This document shows positions 27,582 to 37,175 of a stretch of 54,144 nt of DNA, piece by piece. Where the stretch lies: contig NZ_JAQSDA010000007.1 in the NCBI RefSeq assembly GCF_029945685.1, positions 265,531 to 319,674 on the forward strand, given 5' to 3'. Positions within the stretch are counted from its first letter, which is position 1, and each line of letters opens with the position of its first letter. A program made the translations under genes and the position numbers. A model generated the notes under the pieces. The model had not been told where the DNA came from. It did no database searches and was given only the letters and a program-made list of their open reading frames with translations. Source of the DNA: Polaromonas sp. (lineage in GTDB: Bacteria; Pseudomonadota; Gammaproteobacteria; Burkholderiales; Burkholderiaceae_C).

Positions 27582-29513
27582 ATGCAGTACACCGCCTCGC
27601 TCTCCAAAAAGTTCATGCGCATCGGGGCCAGCCTGCTGTTGGTGGCGCTGGTTTCCATCGGGCTGACCCTGTGGGTCACCTGGCAACTCGAAGGCGGCGC
27701 CGCAGCCGTCAACGAAGCCGGGCGCATGCGCATGCAGACCTGGCGACTGGCCAGCGCGGTGCAGGCCGGCGTCGAGCGCGCCGAACTGCAGGCGCTGGTG
27801 GACCGGTTCGACGAGAGCCTGGTCCTGCTGCGCGAAGGCGACCCTTCCCGGCCGCTGTTCGTGCCCTGGGACGACCAGGTGCGGGCGCGTTTTAACGATG
27901 TCGAGTCTCTCTGGCGTGTCGAGCGTCCGCTGTGGCTGGCTGTGCCAGCGGCGCCGGCACAGGACCTGATGAAGGCCGGGGCTGCGTTTGTGGACGCCAG
28001 CGACCGGCTGGTTCTGGTGATCGAGCAGCACCTGTCCCGGCTGACCGCCGTCCTGAACCTGTTCCAGTTGCTGATGATGTTGCTGGCCATCGGCGGGGCG
28101 GTCATCATGCTTTTCACCGGTTACATGTACGTGATCAATCCCCTGGCACAGCTCAGGCAGGGCTTGCGCAAGCTGGAGTCCGGGGATTTCAGGACACGCA
28201 TCGAGGTCGACACCGTGGACGAGTTCGGCCAGGTGGCAGCCGGCTTCAACCACATGACGGCGACCCTGCAGTCGCTGTATGAAGGGCTGGAGGCCAAGGT
28301 CGAGGCCAAGACGCGCCGCATCGAGGCGCAACGCGCGCGGCTGGAGGCGCTGTACAAGGTCAGCGCCTTTCTGGCCCAGGCCGGCAGCATTGACGAGCTG
28401 GCACGCGGCTTTGCCCAGCGCGTACGCGCCGTGATGAAGGCCGACGCTGCCGCCGTCCGCTGGTCCGATGACGCCAACCAGCGCTACCTGATGCTGGCTT
28501 CCGATTGTTTCCCGCAGGAGCTGGTGGAGGAAGAGCGCAGCCTGCTGGCTGGCGCCTGTGCCTGCGGCAACCTGCGGCCGGACGCGCGCACCCGCGTGAT
28601 TCCCATCCTCAGCCACGATGAAGCGCCGGTGCGCCACTGCGCCAAGGTCGGGTACGAAAGTGTGGTGGCGGTACCGATACGCCTGCAGCAACGCCTGCTC
28701 GGCGAGTTCAACCTGTTCTTCCGCACGCCCGTTCTGCTGAGCGCCGACGAGATCGAACTGCTCGATGCGCTGGCCAGCCACCTGGCCAGTTCGCTGGAAG
28801 GGCTGCGTGCCGACGCCCTGGACCGGGAGGCGGCGGTGGCGGAGGAGCGCGCGCTGCTGGCGCGCAACCTGCATGACTCGATCGCGCAATCCCTGGCCTT
28901 TCTCAAGATCCAGGTCCAGCTGCTGCGGGCAGCCGTGCAGAAGGGGCAACCGCTGCAGATGCAGGGCGCGCTGGATGAGCTGGACATCGGGCTGCGCGAA
29001 AGCATCAGCGATGTCCGGGAGCTGCTGGTGCATTTCCGTACCCGCACCAACACCGACGACATCGAACAGGCCTTGCAGGAGACCCTGCAGAAGTTCCAGA
29101 GCCAGACTGGTTTGTCGGCACAGTTGCAGGTCCACGGCCAGGGGTTGCCCCTGCCTTCGGACGTACAGGTGCAGGTGTTGCATGTGCTCCAGGAAGCGCT
29201 GTCAAATATACGAAAACATGCGGGCGCCACGCAGGTCGGCCTTGAAGTGAGCAAGGGTGCGCGCTGGCGTTTTGTGGTGCACGACAACGGCGCCGGCTTC
29301 GACACCGGCAAGCATCCCGGACAGTCCCATGTCGGCCTGAACATCATGCGCGAGCGCGCAGGACGCATAGGCGCCGAGGTGGAGATCGTTTCCAGGGCCG
29401 GCGAGGGAACCACCGTGACACTGACGCTGCCGCCGCATCCGGAGGTCAGCGGCACCGTCGCCGCGAGGTCCTCGGGGGTTGCGGCCGCGACCGCCGGTGC
29501 GCACGGTGGCTGA
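27582..29513 (+). CDS. narX: Nitrate/nitrite sensor histidine kinase NarX
   Basis: 643-residue membrane sensor. TM1 spans ~13-34, then the periplasmic nitrate-binding P-box (NEAGRMRMQTWRL, residues 44-56). TM2 lies near ~160-185, followed by HAMP, a coiled coil, and a GAF-like central module with four cysteines (C309, C326, C328, C353). The HisKA_3 motif ARNLHDSIAQSLA carries H431, and the HATPase has EALSNIRKHA, DNGAGFD and VGLNIMRERA. The start at 27582 gives the short cytoplasmic N terminus before TM1; an ORF extension to 27534 lies inside holA. narL follows after 9 bp. Confidence 0.94.
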   Translation: MQYTASLSKKFMRIGASLLLVALVSIGLTLWVTWQLEGGAAAVNEAGRMRMQTWRLASAVQAGVERAELQALVDRFDESLVLLREGDPSRPLFVPWDDQVRARFNDVESLWRVERPLWLAVPAAPAQDLMKAGAAFVDASDRLVLVIEQHLSRLTAVLNLFQLLMMLLAIGGAVIMLFTGYMYVINPLAQLRQGLRKLESGDFRTRIEVDTVDEFGQVAAGFNHMTATLQSLYEGLEAKVEAKTRRIEAQRARLEALYKVSAFLAQAGSIDELARGFAQRVRAVMKADAAAVRWSDDANQRYLMLASDCFPQELVEEERSLLAGACACGNLRPDARTRVIPILSHDEAPVRHCAKVGYESVVAVPIRLQQRLLGEFNLFFRTPVLLSADEIELLDALASHLASSLEGLRADALDREAAVAEERALLARNLHDSIAQSLAFLKIQVQLLRAAVQKGQPLQMQGALDELDIGLRESISDVRELLVHFRTRTNTDDIEQALQETLQKFQSQTGLSAQLQVHGQGLPLPSDVQVQVLHVLQEALSNIRKHAGATQVGLEVSKGARWRFVVHDNGAGFDTGKHPGQSHVGLNIMRERAGRIGAEVEIVSRAGEGTTVTLTLPPHPEVSGTVAARSSGVAAATAGAHGG

Positions 29514-29522
29514 GGACCAGAC

Positions 29523-30236
29523 ATGACGATGCCCATTGCCCTGCTGGTGGTCGACGACCACACCCTGTTTCGTCGCGGTCTCGTCGCGCTGCTCTCGCAG
29601 GACGGGCGTTTCACGGTGGCGGGCGAGGCCGGCGACATCGGCGAGGCGCTGCGCTGCGTGAAGCGCAGCAAGCCGGACCTGATCCTGCTGGACAACCACC
29701 TGCCGGGCGTTCTGGGCGTGGACGGCATCGCGACGCTCAAGGAAGCGGCACCCGGCACCCGCATCCTGATGCTGACGGTGAGTGAAAACGAGGACGACCT
29801 GTCTGCGGCGCTGCAGGCCGGTGCCGACGGTTACCTGCTGAAAACCGTGGAGCTGGACAGCCTGTCGGAGTCCATCATCAAGGTGCTGGATGGGGAATCG
29901 GTGGTCAGCCCGGAAATGATGACCAAGCTGGTAGCCGCTTTCCGTTCCAAGGCTCCCCCGACCGCCAATGGCGATGTCGCGGCGGGCAATGGCGATCGCA
30001 ATGGAGTCGCCCCCTTGCCGGGTCTGCAGGTTGATTCGGCCATTGCGCTGCTCTCGGCGCGCGAGCGCGAGGTCCTGGCACTGATCGCACGCGGCGACAG
30101 CAACAAGGTGATTGCCCGCAAGCTCGACATCGCGGAGACGACGGTGAAGATTCATGTCCAGCACATCCTGCGCAAGCTGCAGCTCAGTTCGCGGGTCCAG
30201 GCAGCCGTATACGCGGCTGGCCGGGAGCTTGGTTGA
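29523..30236 (+). CDS. narL: Nitrate response regulator NarL
   Basis: 237-residue LuxR-type regulator paired with NarX. The receiver begins LLVVDDHTLFRRGLVALLSQ, with its phosphoacceptor Asp in LILLDNHLPG (the usual NarL form) and a Lys in GYLLKTVE. A linker precedes the HTH domain LSAREREVLALIARGDSNKV...TVKIHVQHILRKLQLSSRVQ. An FNR-like box overlaps its stop codon. Expected target: the narK1 promoter immediately downstream. Confidence 0.95.
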   Translation: MTMPIALLVVDDHTLFRRGLVALLSQDGRFTVAGEAGDIGEALRCVKRSKPDLILLDNHLPGVLGVDGIATLKEAAPGTRILMLTVSENEDDLSAALQAGADGYLLKTVELDSLSESIIKVLDGESVVSPEMMTKLVAAFRSKAPPTANGDVAAGNGDRNGVAPLPGLQVDSAIALLSAREREVLALIARGDSNKVIARKLDIAETTVKIHVQHILRKLQLSSRVQAAVYAAGRELG

Positions 30237-30246
30237 CAAAGATCAA
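30233..30246 (+). promoter_or_regulatory. FNR/Anr-like box upstream of narK1
   Basis: TTGAC-AAAG-ATCAA matches the FNR consensus TTGAT-N4-ATCAA at 9 of 10 defined bases. It overlaps the narL stop codon and lies 150 bp before the narK1 ATG. A class II site centred at 30239.5 would put transcription start near 30281 with a -10 around 30269-30276 (CCTAGT or TAGTTC). This is the likely oxygen control point of the nar operon. Confidence 0.7.
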
Positions 30247-30333
30247 GTCCGCAGCAGCTTGACCCGGCCCTAGTTCTTCAGAACGATGTTGGCGCCGGCC
30301 ATCATCGCTTTTGCGGCCCTGTCACCACGTTCC

Positions 30334-30366
30334 AAAGGAGGATATTCAAGACGGCCGGAAAGGCCG
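30334..30366 (+). promoter_or_regulatory. narK1 leader: orphan Shine-Dalgarno and small hairpin
   Basis: AAAGGAGG (30334-30341) is a near-perfect Shine-Dalgarno with no ATG, GTG or TTG at usable distance. It is followed by hairpin CGGCC-GGAAA-GGCCG (30352-30366). The narK1 start has only a weaker GGAGA. The hairpin may modulate translation, or the pair may be the relic of a lost start; both are inference. Confidence 0.4.
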
Positions 30367-30396
30367 ACAGTCATGCCATGTGTCTGGAGAAACAAC

Positions 30397-31659
30397 ATGG
30401 CCTCTGAACTGGGCAATTCAAGAAAAGCGTGGTCGGTGCTGATTGTCAGCACGCTGGCGTTCACCGTGTGTTTCATGGTCTGGATGATGTTCGGCGTGAT
30501 CGGCATCCCGATCAAGAAGATGCTCAACCTCAACGCCACCGAGTTCGGCCTGCTCGCGGCCACGCCGGTGCTGACCGGCTCCCTGATTCGCGTGCCGCTG
30601 GGCATCTGGACCGACCGCTACGGCGGCCGCATCGTCATGACGATCCTGATGGCCATCACCGTGCCCGCGATCTGGCTCATGAGTTACGCCACGGCCTACT
30701 GGCACTTCCTGGTGATCGGCCTGTTTGTCGGCCTGGCCGGCGGCTCGTTTTCGGTGGGGACGCCTTACGTCGCGCGCTGGTTCCCGAAAAGCCGCCAGGG
30801 CATGGCGATGGGTGTGTACGGCGCCGGCAACTCGGGTGCCGCCGTCAACAAGTTTGTGGCACCGGTGCTGCTGGTGGCCTTTGGCTGGGCCATGGTTCCT
30901 CAGGTGTACGCGGTCATCATGCTGGCTGCGCTGGTGCTGTTCTGGCTGTTCAGCTACAGCGACCCTTCGCACCTGGTACCCAGCCATGTCAAATTCAGCG
31001 ACCAGCTCAAGGCCCTGAAGGACCCGAAAGTCCTCAAGTATTGCCAGTACTACAGCATCGTGTTCGGCGGTTATGTGGCCCTGTCGCTCTGGATGGTCCA
31101 GTATTACGTGGGCGAGTTCGGCCTCGACATCCGAGTGGCAGCGCTGCTGGCGGCGTGTTTCTCGCTGCCCGGTGGCGTGCTGCGCGCCTTCGGCGGCATT
31201 TTGTCCGACAAGTACGGCGCACACAGCGTGACCTGGTGGGTGATGTGGGTGAGCTGGGTCTGCCTGTTCCTCCTGTCCTATCCGCAGACCGACTTCACGA
31301 TTCTGACGGTCAATGGCCCGGCGACCTTTCACCTCGGCCTGAACGTCTACACCTTCACCGCGCTGATGTTCCTCCTCGGCATCGCCTTTGCCTTCGGCAA
31401 GGCCAGCGTCTTCAAGTACATCAGCGACGACTACGGCGCCAACATCGGCGCGATCAGCGGCATTGTCGGGCTGGCCGGCGGGCTGGGCGGCTTTGTGTTG
31501 CCCATCATCTTCGGCGGCCTGATGGACCTGACGGGCATCCGCTCCAGCGCCTTCATGTTCATGTACGGCATCGTCTGGGTCTCGCTGATCTGGATGTACT
31601 GGACAGAGGTGCGCCGCACTGAAGTCATGGGCAAGAACGCGGCCGGCGCACAGGCCTGA
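30397..31659 (+). CDS. narK1: NarK1-type nitrate transporter (MFS)
   Basis: 420-residue major-facilitator protein with 12 predicted helices, thought to act as a nitrate/proton symporter that starts nitrate import. MFS loop motif GIWTDRYGGRIV lies between TM2 and TM3, and glycine-rich nitrate signatures are seen (GLAGGSFSVGTPYVARWFP; GAISGIVGLAGGLGG). The ATG at 30397 follows GGAGA; the ORF opens upstream at 30286, but those residues are not transporter-like. narK2 follows after 26 bp. Confidence 0.92.
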   Translation: MASELGNSRKAWSVLIVSTLAFTVCFMVWMMFGVIGIPIKKMLNLNATEFGLLAATPVLTGSLIRVPLGIWTDRYGGRIVMTILMAITVPAIWLMSYATAYWHFLVIGLFVGLAGGSFSVGTPYVARWFPKSRQGMAMGVYGAGNSGAAVNKFVAPVLLVAFGWAMVPQVYAVIMLAALVLFWLFSYSDPSHLVPSHVKFSDQLKALKDPKVLKYCQYYSIVFGGYVALSLWMVQYYVGEFGLDIRVAALLAACFSLPGGVLRAFGGILSDKYGAHSVTWWVMWVSWVCLFLLSYPQTDFTILTVNGPATFHLGLNVYTFTALMFLLGIAFAFGKASVFKYISDDYGANIGAISGIVGLAGGLGGFVLPIIFGGLMDLTGIRSSAFMFMYGIVWVSLIWMYWTEVRRTEVMGKNAAGAQA

Positions 31660-31685
31660 AACAGACCTTTTTTTGAGGAATCACC

Positions 31686-33314
31686 ATGAATACCCAAACA
31701 AGTTCCAGCGCCGACATCACCGACTGGCGTCCCGAAGATGAGCAGTTCTGGGAAAGCACCGGCAAGCGCATTGCCTACCGCAATCTCTGGATCTCCGTGC
31801 CAAGCCTGCTGTGCGGCTTTGCCGTTTGGGGCATGTGGGGCATCATCACCGTGCAGATGCTCAACCTGGGTTTTCCCTTCACCCAGGCCGAGCTGTTCAC
31901 ACTGACGGCCATTGCAGGCCTGGCCGGCGCCACCATGCGTATTCCGGCCTCCTTCCTGATCCGGCTGGCCGGCGGGCGCAACACCATCTTCCTGACGACG
32001 TCCATGCTGCTGGCACCGGCCATCGGCACCGGCATCGTGCTGCAGCACCCCGAATGGCCGCTGTGGTCCTTCCAGTTGATGGCGCTGTGGTCGGGCGTAG
32101 GCGGCGGCAACTTCGCCAGTTCGATGTCCAACATCAGCACCTTTTTCCCCAAGCGTCTGCAGGGCACGGCGCTCGGCCTCAATGCGGGCCTGGGTAACTT
32201 TGGCGTCACCGCCATGCAGGTCGTCATTCCCCTGGTGATGACCGTCGGCATCTTCGGCAGTTTCGGCGGCGAATCAATGACGCTGGTCAAGGACAGCGGC
32301 TGGATCCTCGGGAAAATCACGGCCGGAACACCCACCTGGATCCAGAACGCCGGCTTCGCCTGGCTGCTGTCGCTGGTGCCGCTGTCGGTCATCTGCTTCT
32401 TCGGCATGAACAACCTGACCACCGTCTCGCCCGCCATCGGCGGCACGATCCCGGCCTTCCTCAAGATCATCTGGCTGTACACCCTGTCGTTTGTGCCGGC
32501 CGGTGTCGGGCTGTACCTCTACCTGCCCAAACCCACGGGGCTGGGCCTGCTCAACATGTGGATCGCCATGCCATTGATTGTGGTGAGCACCCTGATGGTG
32601 CTGAAGGTGACCGCCTTTGGCCCGATGAAGGAAGCCATTGCCAAACAGTTCTCCATTTTCAGCAACAAGCACACCTGGTCGCTGACGCTGCTCTACATCG
32701 TGACCTTCGGTTCCTTCATCGGGTTTTCGATGGCCCTGCCGCTGGCCATCACGGTGATCTTCGGCATCAGCCACGTGCCGGACGCCGCCGGCGTCATGCA
32801 GCACACGCTGAAAAATCCGAACGCACCGTCGGCGCTCACCTTTGCCTGGATAGGCCCGTTTGTCGGCGCACTGATCCGCCCCGTGGGCGGCTGGGTTTCG
32901 GACAAGGTCGGCGGGTCCATCGTGACGCAGATCATTTCCGCCATCATGGTGGTGGCCTCCGTGGCGGTGGGGTACGTGATGCTGCTGGCCTACAAGTCGG
33001 CCGCACCGGAGCAGTATTTCCTGATCTTCATGGTGCTGTTCGTCGTGCTGTTTGCCGCCAGCGGCATCGGCAACGGTTCCACCTTCCGCACGATTGGTGT
33101 CATCTTCGACCGCCAGCAGGCCGGTCCTGTGCTGGGCTGGACCTCGGCCATTGCTGCCTACGGCGCCTTCATCGCCCCGGTGGTCATCGGTGCGCAGATC
33201 AAGGCCGGCACCCCGGAAAACGCCATGTACGGCTTTGCCATCTTCTATGCCCTGTGCCTGGTGCTGAACTGGTGGTTTTACCTGCGCCGCGGCGCCGAGA
33301 TCAAAAACCCCTGA
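31686..33314 (+). CDS. narK2: NarK2-type nitrate/nitrite antiporter (MFS)
   Basis: 542 residues, about 12 membrane helices plus a longer N terminus (WRPEDEQFWESTGKRIAYRN) and an extended loop near 190-220, both typical of NarK2. The nitrate-signature regions are SGVGGGNFASSMSNISTFFP and GIGNGSTFRTIGVIF. It probably exchanges cytoplasmic nitrite for nitrate during steady respiration. AGGAA ribosome-binding site upstream; narG starts 42 bp later. Confidence 0.92.
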   Translation: MNTQTSSSADITDWRPEDEQFWESTGKRIAYRNLWISVPSLLCGFAVWGMWGIITVQMLNLGFPFTQAELFTLTAIAGLAGATMRIPASFLIRLAGGRNTIFLTTSMLLAPAIGTGIVLQHPEWPLWSFQLMALWSGVGGGNFASSMSNISTFFPKRLQGTALGLNAGLGNFGVTAMQVVIPLVMTVGIFGSFGGESMTLVKDSGWILGKITAGTPTWIQNAGFAWLLSLVPLSVICFFGMNNLTTVSPAIGGTIPAFLKIIWLYTLSFVPAGVGLYLYLPKPTGLGLLNMWIAMPLIVVSTLMVLKVTAFGPMKEAIAKQFSIFSNKHTWSLTLLYIVTFGSFIGFSMALPLAITVIFGISHVPDAAGVMQHTLKNPNAPSALTFAWIGPFVGALIRPVGGWVSDKVGGSIVTQIISAIMVVASVAVGYVMLLAYKSAAPEQYFLIFMVLFVVLFAASGIGNGSTFRTIGVIFDRQQAGPVLGWTSAIAAYGAFIAPVVIGAQIKAGTPENAMYGFAIFYALCLVLNWWFYLRRGAEIKNP

Positions 33315-33356
33315 CCCGTTGCAGAACCCGAATTTGCCGCTTTACCGGAGAATCAA

Positions 33357-36300
33357 ATGAGTCATTTTCTCGATCGACTGAGCCACTTTTCCAACCCCAG
33401 GGAGTCCTTCTCCGGGGCGCACGGCGTCACCACCGCCGAGGACCGGACCTGGGAAGACGCCTACCGCAACCGCTGGGCGCACGACAAGATTGTGCGCAGC
33501 ACCCATGGTGTGAACTGCACCGGGTCGTGCTCCTGGAAGATTTATGTCAAGGGCGGCATCGTCACTTGGGAAACCCAGCAGACCGACTACCCGCGCACGC
33601 GCTGGGACATGCCCAACCACGAGCCGCGCGGCTGCTCGCGCGGTGCCAGCTACAGCTGGTACCTGTACAGCGCCAACCGCGTCAAGTACCCCATGGTGCG
33701 CGCGCGCCTGCTCAAACACTGGCGCGAAGCGCGCCTGACGCTGGCGCCGGTCGAGGCCTGGGCGGCCGTTGTGCAGGACGACGCCAAGCGGCGCGACTAC
33801 CAGAGCGTGCGCGGCCTTGGCGGGTTCGTGCGTTCCAGCTGGGACGAGGTCAACGAGATCATTGCGGCCTCGAACGTCCACACGATCAAGAAGCACGGCG
33901 CCGACCGCATTATCGGTTTCTCGCCGATCCCGGCGATGTCCATGGTCAGTTATGCCTCCGGCTCGCGCTACCTGTCACTGATAGGCGGCGTGTGCATGAG
34001 TTTCTACGACTGGTACTGCGACCTGCCTCCGTCCAGCCCCCAGGTCTGGGGTGAGCAGACCGACGTGCCGGAGTCGGCCGACTGGTACAACTCCGGCTTC
34101 ATCATTGCGTGGGGCTCGAACGTGCCGCAGACGCGCACCCCCGATGCGCACTTCTTCACCGAGGTCCGTTACAAGGGCACCAAGACGGTGGCGATCACGC
34201 CCGACTATTCCGAGGTCGCCAAACTCTCCGACCTGTGGTTGCACCCCAAGCAGGGCACCGATGCGGCGGTCGCCATGGCGATGGGCCACGTGATTCTGAA
34301 AGACTTCTACTTCGGTGGCAACGGCAAACCGCGTTCGGCCTACTTCGACCACTACGCCCGCCGCTATACCGACTTGCCCATGCTGGTGATGCTGAAAGAG
34401 CACCAGCTGGAAAACGGTGAAACCGTCATGGTGCCGGACCGTTACGTGCGCGCGTCCGACTTCAACGGCAAGCTGGGCCAGGCGAACAACCCCGAGTGGA
34501 AAACCGTGGCTTTCGACGCGCAGGGCAAGGTTGTGCTGCCGCACGGCGCCATTGGGTTTCGCTGGGGTCCGGACGGCCGTGCCGACGCCGGGCAGTGGAA
34601 CCTGGAGTCCAAAGAGGCACGCCAGGGTGACGAGGTCACGCTCAAGCTGTCGGTGATGGAAGGCGATGCGCCCAGTGCTGACAGCGCCAAGGTTGGGTTT
34701 CCGTATTTCGGCGGCATCCCCCATGAGCACTTCCAGAACAACGAGCAGAGCGATGTGCTGGTGCGTACAGTGCCCGTGCAACGCATTTCACTCGGCAAGG
34801 CTGGCGAAGAGCGTTCGGCCCTGGTGGCCACGGTGTTCGACCTGCAGGTTGCGCAATACGGCATTTCCCGCGGTTTGCCCGGTGAGCTGGCTGCCGCCGA
34901 CTTTGACGACAATACCCCCTACACGCCGGCCTGGCAAGAACAGATCACCGGGGTGCCGCGCGACCAGGTGATCGCCGTCGCACGCCAGTTTGCCGACAAT
35001 GCCGAGAAGACCGAAGGCCGGTCCATGGTCATCATCGGTGCGGGGATGAACCACTGGTACCACAGTGACATGAACTACCGCAGCGTCATCAACATGCTGA
35101 TGATGTGCGGCTGCATCGGCAAGAGCGGCGGTGGCTGGGCGCACTACGTGGGCCAGGAAAAACTGCGGCCGCAGACCGGCTGGACGCCGCTGGCCTTCGC
35201 GCTCGACTGGATCCGCCCCCCCCGGCAGATGAACTCCACCAGTTTCTTTTATGCGCACACCGACCAGTGGCGCTACGAGAAACTCGGTGTGGACGAGGTG
35301 TTGTCGCCGTTGGCGGACAAAAAACTCTACGGCGGCAGCATGATCGACTACAACGTGCGCGCCGAGCGCATGGGTTGGTTGCCAAGCGCGCCGCAATTGC
35401 AGACCCATCCCATGCAGGTCGTCAAGGACGCGCAGGCCGCGGGTCTGGATGCCAAGGACTATGTCGTCAAGGCGCTCAAGGACGGCTCGCTCAGGATGAG
35501 CTGCGAGGACCCGGACCATCCGGACAACTGGCCGCGCAACATGTTTGTCTGGCGCTCCAACATCATCGGTTCGTCAGGCAAGGGCCATGAATATTTCCTC
35601 AAACATCTGCTCGGTACGGACAACGGGGTGCAGGGCAAGGATCTGGGTGCCGAAGAGGGCAAACCCGAAGAAGTGGTCTGGCACGACAAGGCACCCGAGG
35701 GCAAGCTGGACCTGCTGGTCACGCTCGACTTCCGCATGAGCACGACCTGCCTGTACTCGGACATCGTGTTGCCGACGGCAACCTGGTACGAAAAGAACGA
35801 CCTCAACACCAGCGACATGCACCCCTTTATCCATCCGCTGTCCACCGCGGTGGACCCGGTGTGGCAGTCGAAAAGCGACTGGGAAATCTACAAGGGCTTC
35901 GCGAAAAAATTCAGTGAACTGTGCGAAGGCCATCTCGGCGTCGAGAAGGAGATGGTGTTGACTCCGGTGATGCACGATACCCCGGGTGAGCTGGCCCAGC
36001 CTTTTGAAGTCAAGGACTGGAAGCGTGGCGAGTGCGAGCTGGTGCCCGGCAAGACGGCGCCGCAGATGCAGGTGGTCGAACGGGACTACCCCAATGTCTA
36101 CAAACGTTTCACGGCCGTCGGCCCGCTGCTCAACAAGATCGGCAACGGCGGCAAGGGTATTTCGTGGAATACCGAAACCGAGGTGAAACAGCTCGGTCAG
36201 CTCAACGGCCTGGTGACCGAACCGGGCGTGACCCAGGGCATGCCGCGCATCAACAGCGACATCGACGCCTGCGAGATGGTGCTGCAGCTGGCGCCTGAAA

Positions 36301-37175
36301 CCAACGGCCATGTGGCAGTCAAGGCCTGGGCGGCACTGGGCAAGCAGACCGGCCGCGAGCACACCCATCTGGCGCTGCACCGCGAGGACGAGAAGATCCG
36401 CTTTCGCGACATCCAGGCGCAACCGCGCAAGATCATCAGCTCGCCGACCTGGAGCGGCATCGAGTCTGAAACCGTGTCGTACAACGCCGGCTACACCAAT
36501 GTGCATGAACTGATCCCATGGCGCACCCTCACGGGCCGCCAGCAGTTCTATCAGGACCATCCGTGGATGCTGGCGTTCGGCGAGGGCCTGGCCAGCTACC
36601 GGCCGCCGGTGAACCTCAAGGCAACGGCCGGGGTGCACGGCATCCGTACCAACGGCAACACCGAAATATTGCTGAACTTCATCACGCCGCACCAGAAGTG
36701 GGGCATTCACTCGACCTACACCGACAACCTGTTGATGCTGACGCTGAGCCGGGGCGGGCCCATCATCTGGCTCAGTGAAGACGACGCGAAGTTGATCGGG
36801 GTTGAGGACAACGACTGGATCGAGGCCTACAACGTCAACGGCGCGATTGCCGCGCGGGCTGTCGTCAGCCAGCGCGTCAAGCCCGGCATGGTGATGATGT
36901 ACCACGCTCAGGAAAAAATCGTCAACACCCCGGGTTCGGAGATCACCGGCCAGCGTGGCGGCATCCACAACTCGGTGACGCGCATCGTGCTCAAGCCGAC
37001 CCACATGATTGGTGGTTATGCGCAGCTTTCCTACGGCTTCAACTACTACGGAACCATAGGCACCAACCGTGATGAGTTCGTTGTGGTGCGCAAGATGGAC
37101 AAAGTGGACTGGCTGGACACGCCGCGCGATGACGAAAAAGCGTTTGCCGTGCAACAAATGGGAGAAGCAGCATGA
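33357..37175 (+). CDS. narG: Respiratory nitrate reductase alpha subunit NarG
   Basis: Catalytic subunit of the membrane-bound, cytoplasm-facing nitrate reductase; binds Mo-bisMGD and the FS0 cluster. 1272 residues, slightly longer than E. coli NarG. FS0 ligands are H50, C54, C58 and C93 (HGVNCTGSC; PRGCSRG). The molybdenum-ligand aspartate D222 is in FYDWYCDLPPSSP, next to WGEQTDVPESADWYNSG. No Tat signal of the periplasmic Nap type is present, as expected for Nar. narH overlaps the end by 4 bp. Confidence 0.98.
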   Translation: MSHFLDRLSHFSNPRESFSGAHGVTTAEDRTWEDAYRNRWAHDKIVRSTHGVNCTGSCSWKIYVKGGIVTWETQQTDYPRTRWDMPNHEPRGCSRGASYSWYLYSANRVKYPMVRARLLKHWREARLTLAPVEAWAAVVQDDAKRRDYQSVRGLGGFVRSSWDEVNEIIAASNVHTIKKHGADRIIGFSPIPAMSMVSYASGSRYLSLIGGVCMSFYDWYCDLPPSSPQVWGEQTDVPESADWYNSGFIIAWGSNVPQTRTPDAHFFTEVRYKGTKTVAITPDYSEVAKLSDLWLHPKQGTDAAVAMAMGHVILKDFYFGGNGKPRSAYFDHYARRYTDLPMLVMLKEHQLENGETVMVPDRYVRASDFNGKLGQANNPEWKTVAFDAQGKVVLPHGAIGFRWGPDGRADAGQWNLESKEARQGDEVTLKLSVMEGDAPSADSAKVGFPYFGGIPHEHFQNNEQSDVLVRTVPVQRISLGKAGEERSALVATVFDLQVAQYGISRGLPGELAAADFDDNTPYTPAWQEQITGVPRDQVIAVARQFADNAEKTEGRSMVIIGAGMNHWYHSDMNYRSVINMLMMCGCIGKSGGGWAHYVGQEKLRPQTGWTPLAFALDWIRPPRQMNSTSFFYAHTDQWRYEKLGVDEVLSPLADKKLYGGSMIDYNVRAERMGWLPSAPQLQTHPMQVVKDAQAAGLDAKDYVVKALKDGSLRMSCEDPDHPDNWPRNMFVWRSNIIGSSGKGHEYFLKHLLGTDNGVQGKDLGAEEGKPEEVVWHDKAPEGKLDLLVTLDFRMSTTCLYSDIVLPTATWYEKNDLNTSDMHPFIHPLSTAVDPVWQSKSDWEIYKGFAKKFSELCEGHLGVEKEMVLTPVMHDTPGELAQPFEVKDWKRGECELVPGKTAPQMQVVERDYPNVYKRFTAVGPLLNKIGNGGKGISWNTETEVKQLGQLNGLVTEPGVTQGMPRINSDIDACEMVLQLAPETNGHVAVKAWAALGKQTGREHTHLALHREDEKIRFRDIQAQPRKIISSPTWSGIESETVSYNAGYTNVHELIPWRTLTGRQQFYQDHPWMLAFGEGLASYRPPVNLKATAGVHGIRTNGNTEILLNFITPHQKWGIHSTYTDNLLMLTLSRGGPIIWLSEDDAKLIGVEDNDWIEAYNVNGAIAARAVVSQRVKPGMVMMYHAQEKIVNTPGSEITGQRGGIHNSVTRIVLKPTHMIGGYAQLSYGFNYYGTIGTNRDEFVVVRKMDKVDWLDTPRDDEKAFAVQQMGEAA

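Noticed and set aside
32558..34054. 498-codon plus-strand ORF bridging narK2 and narG
   Set aside because: Out of frame with both genes; low-complexity Arg/His-rich translation.
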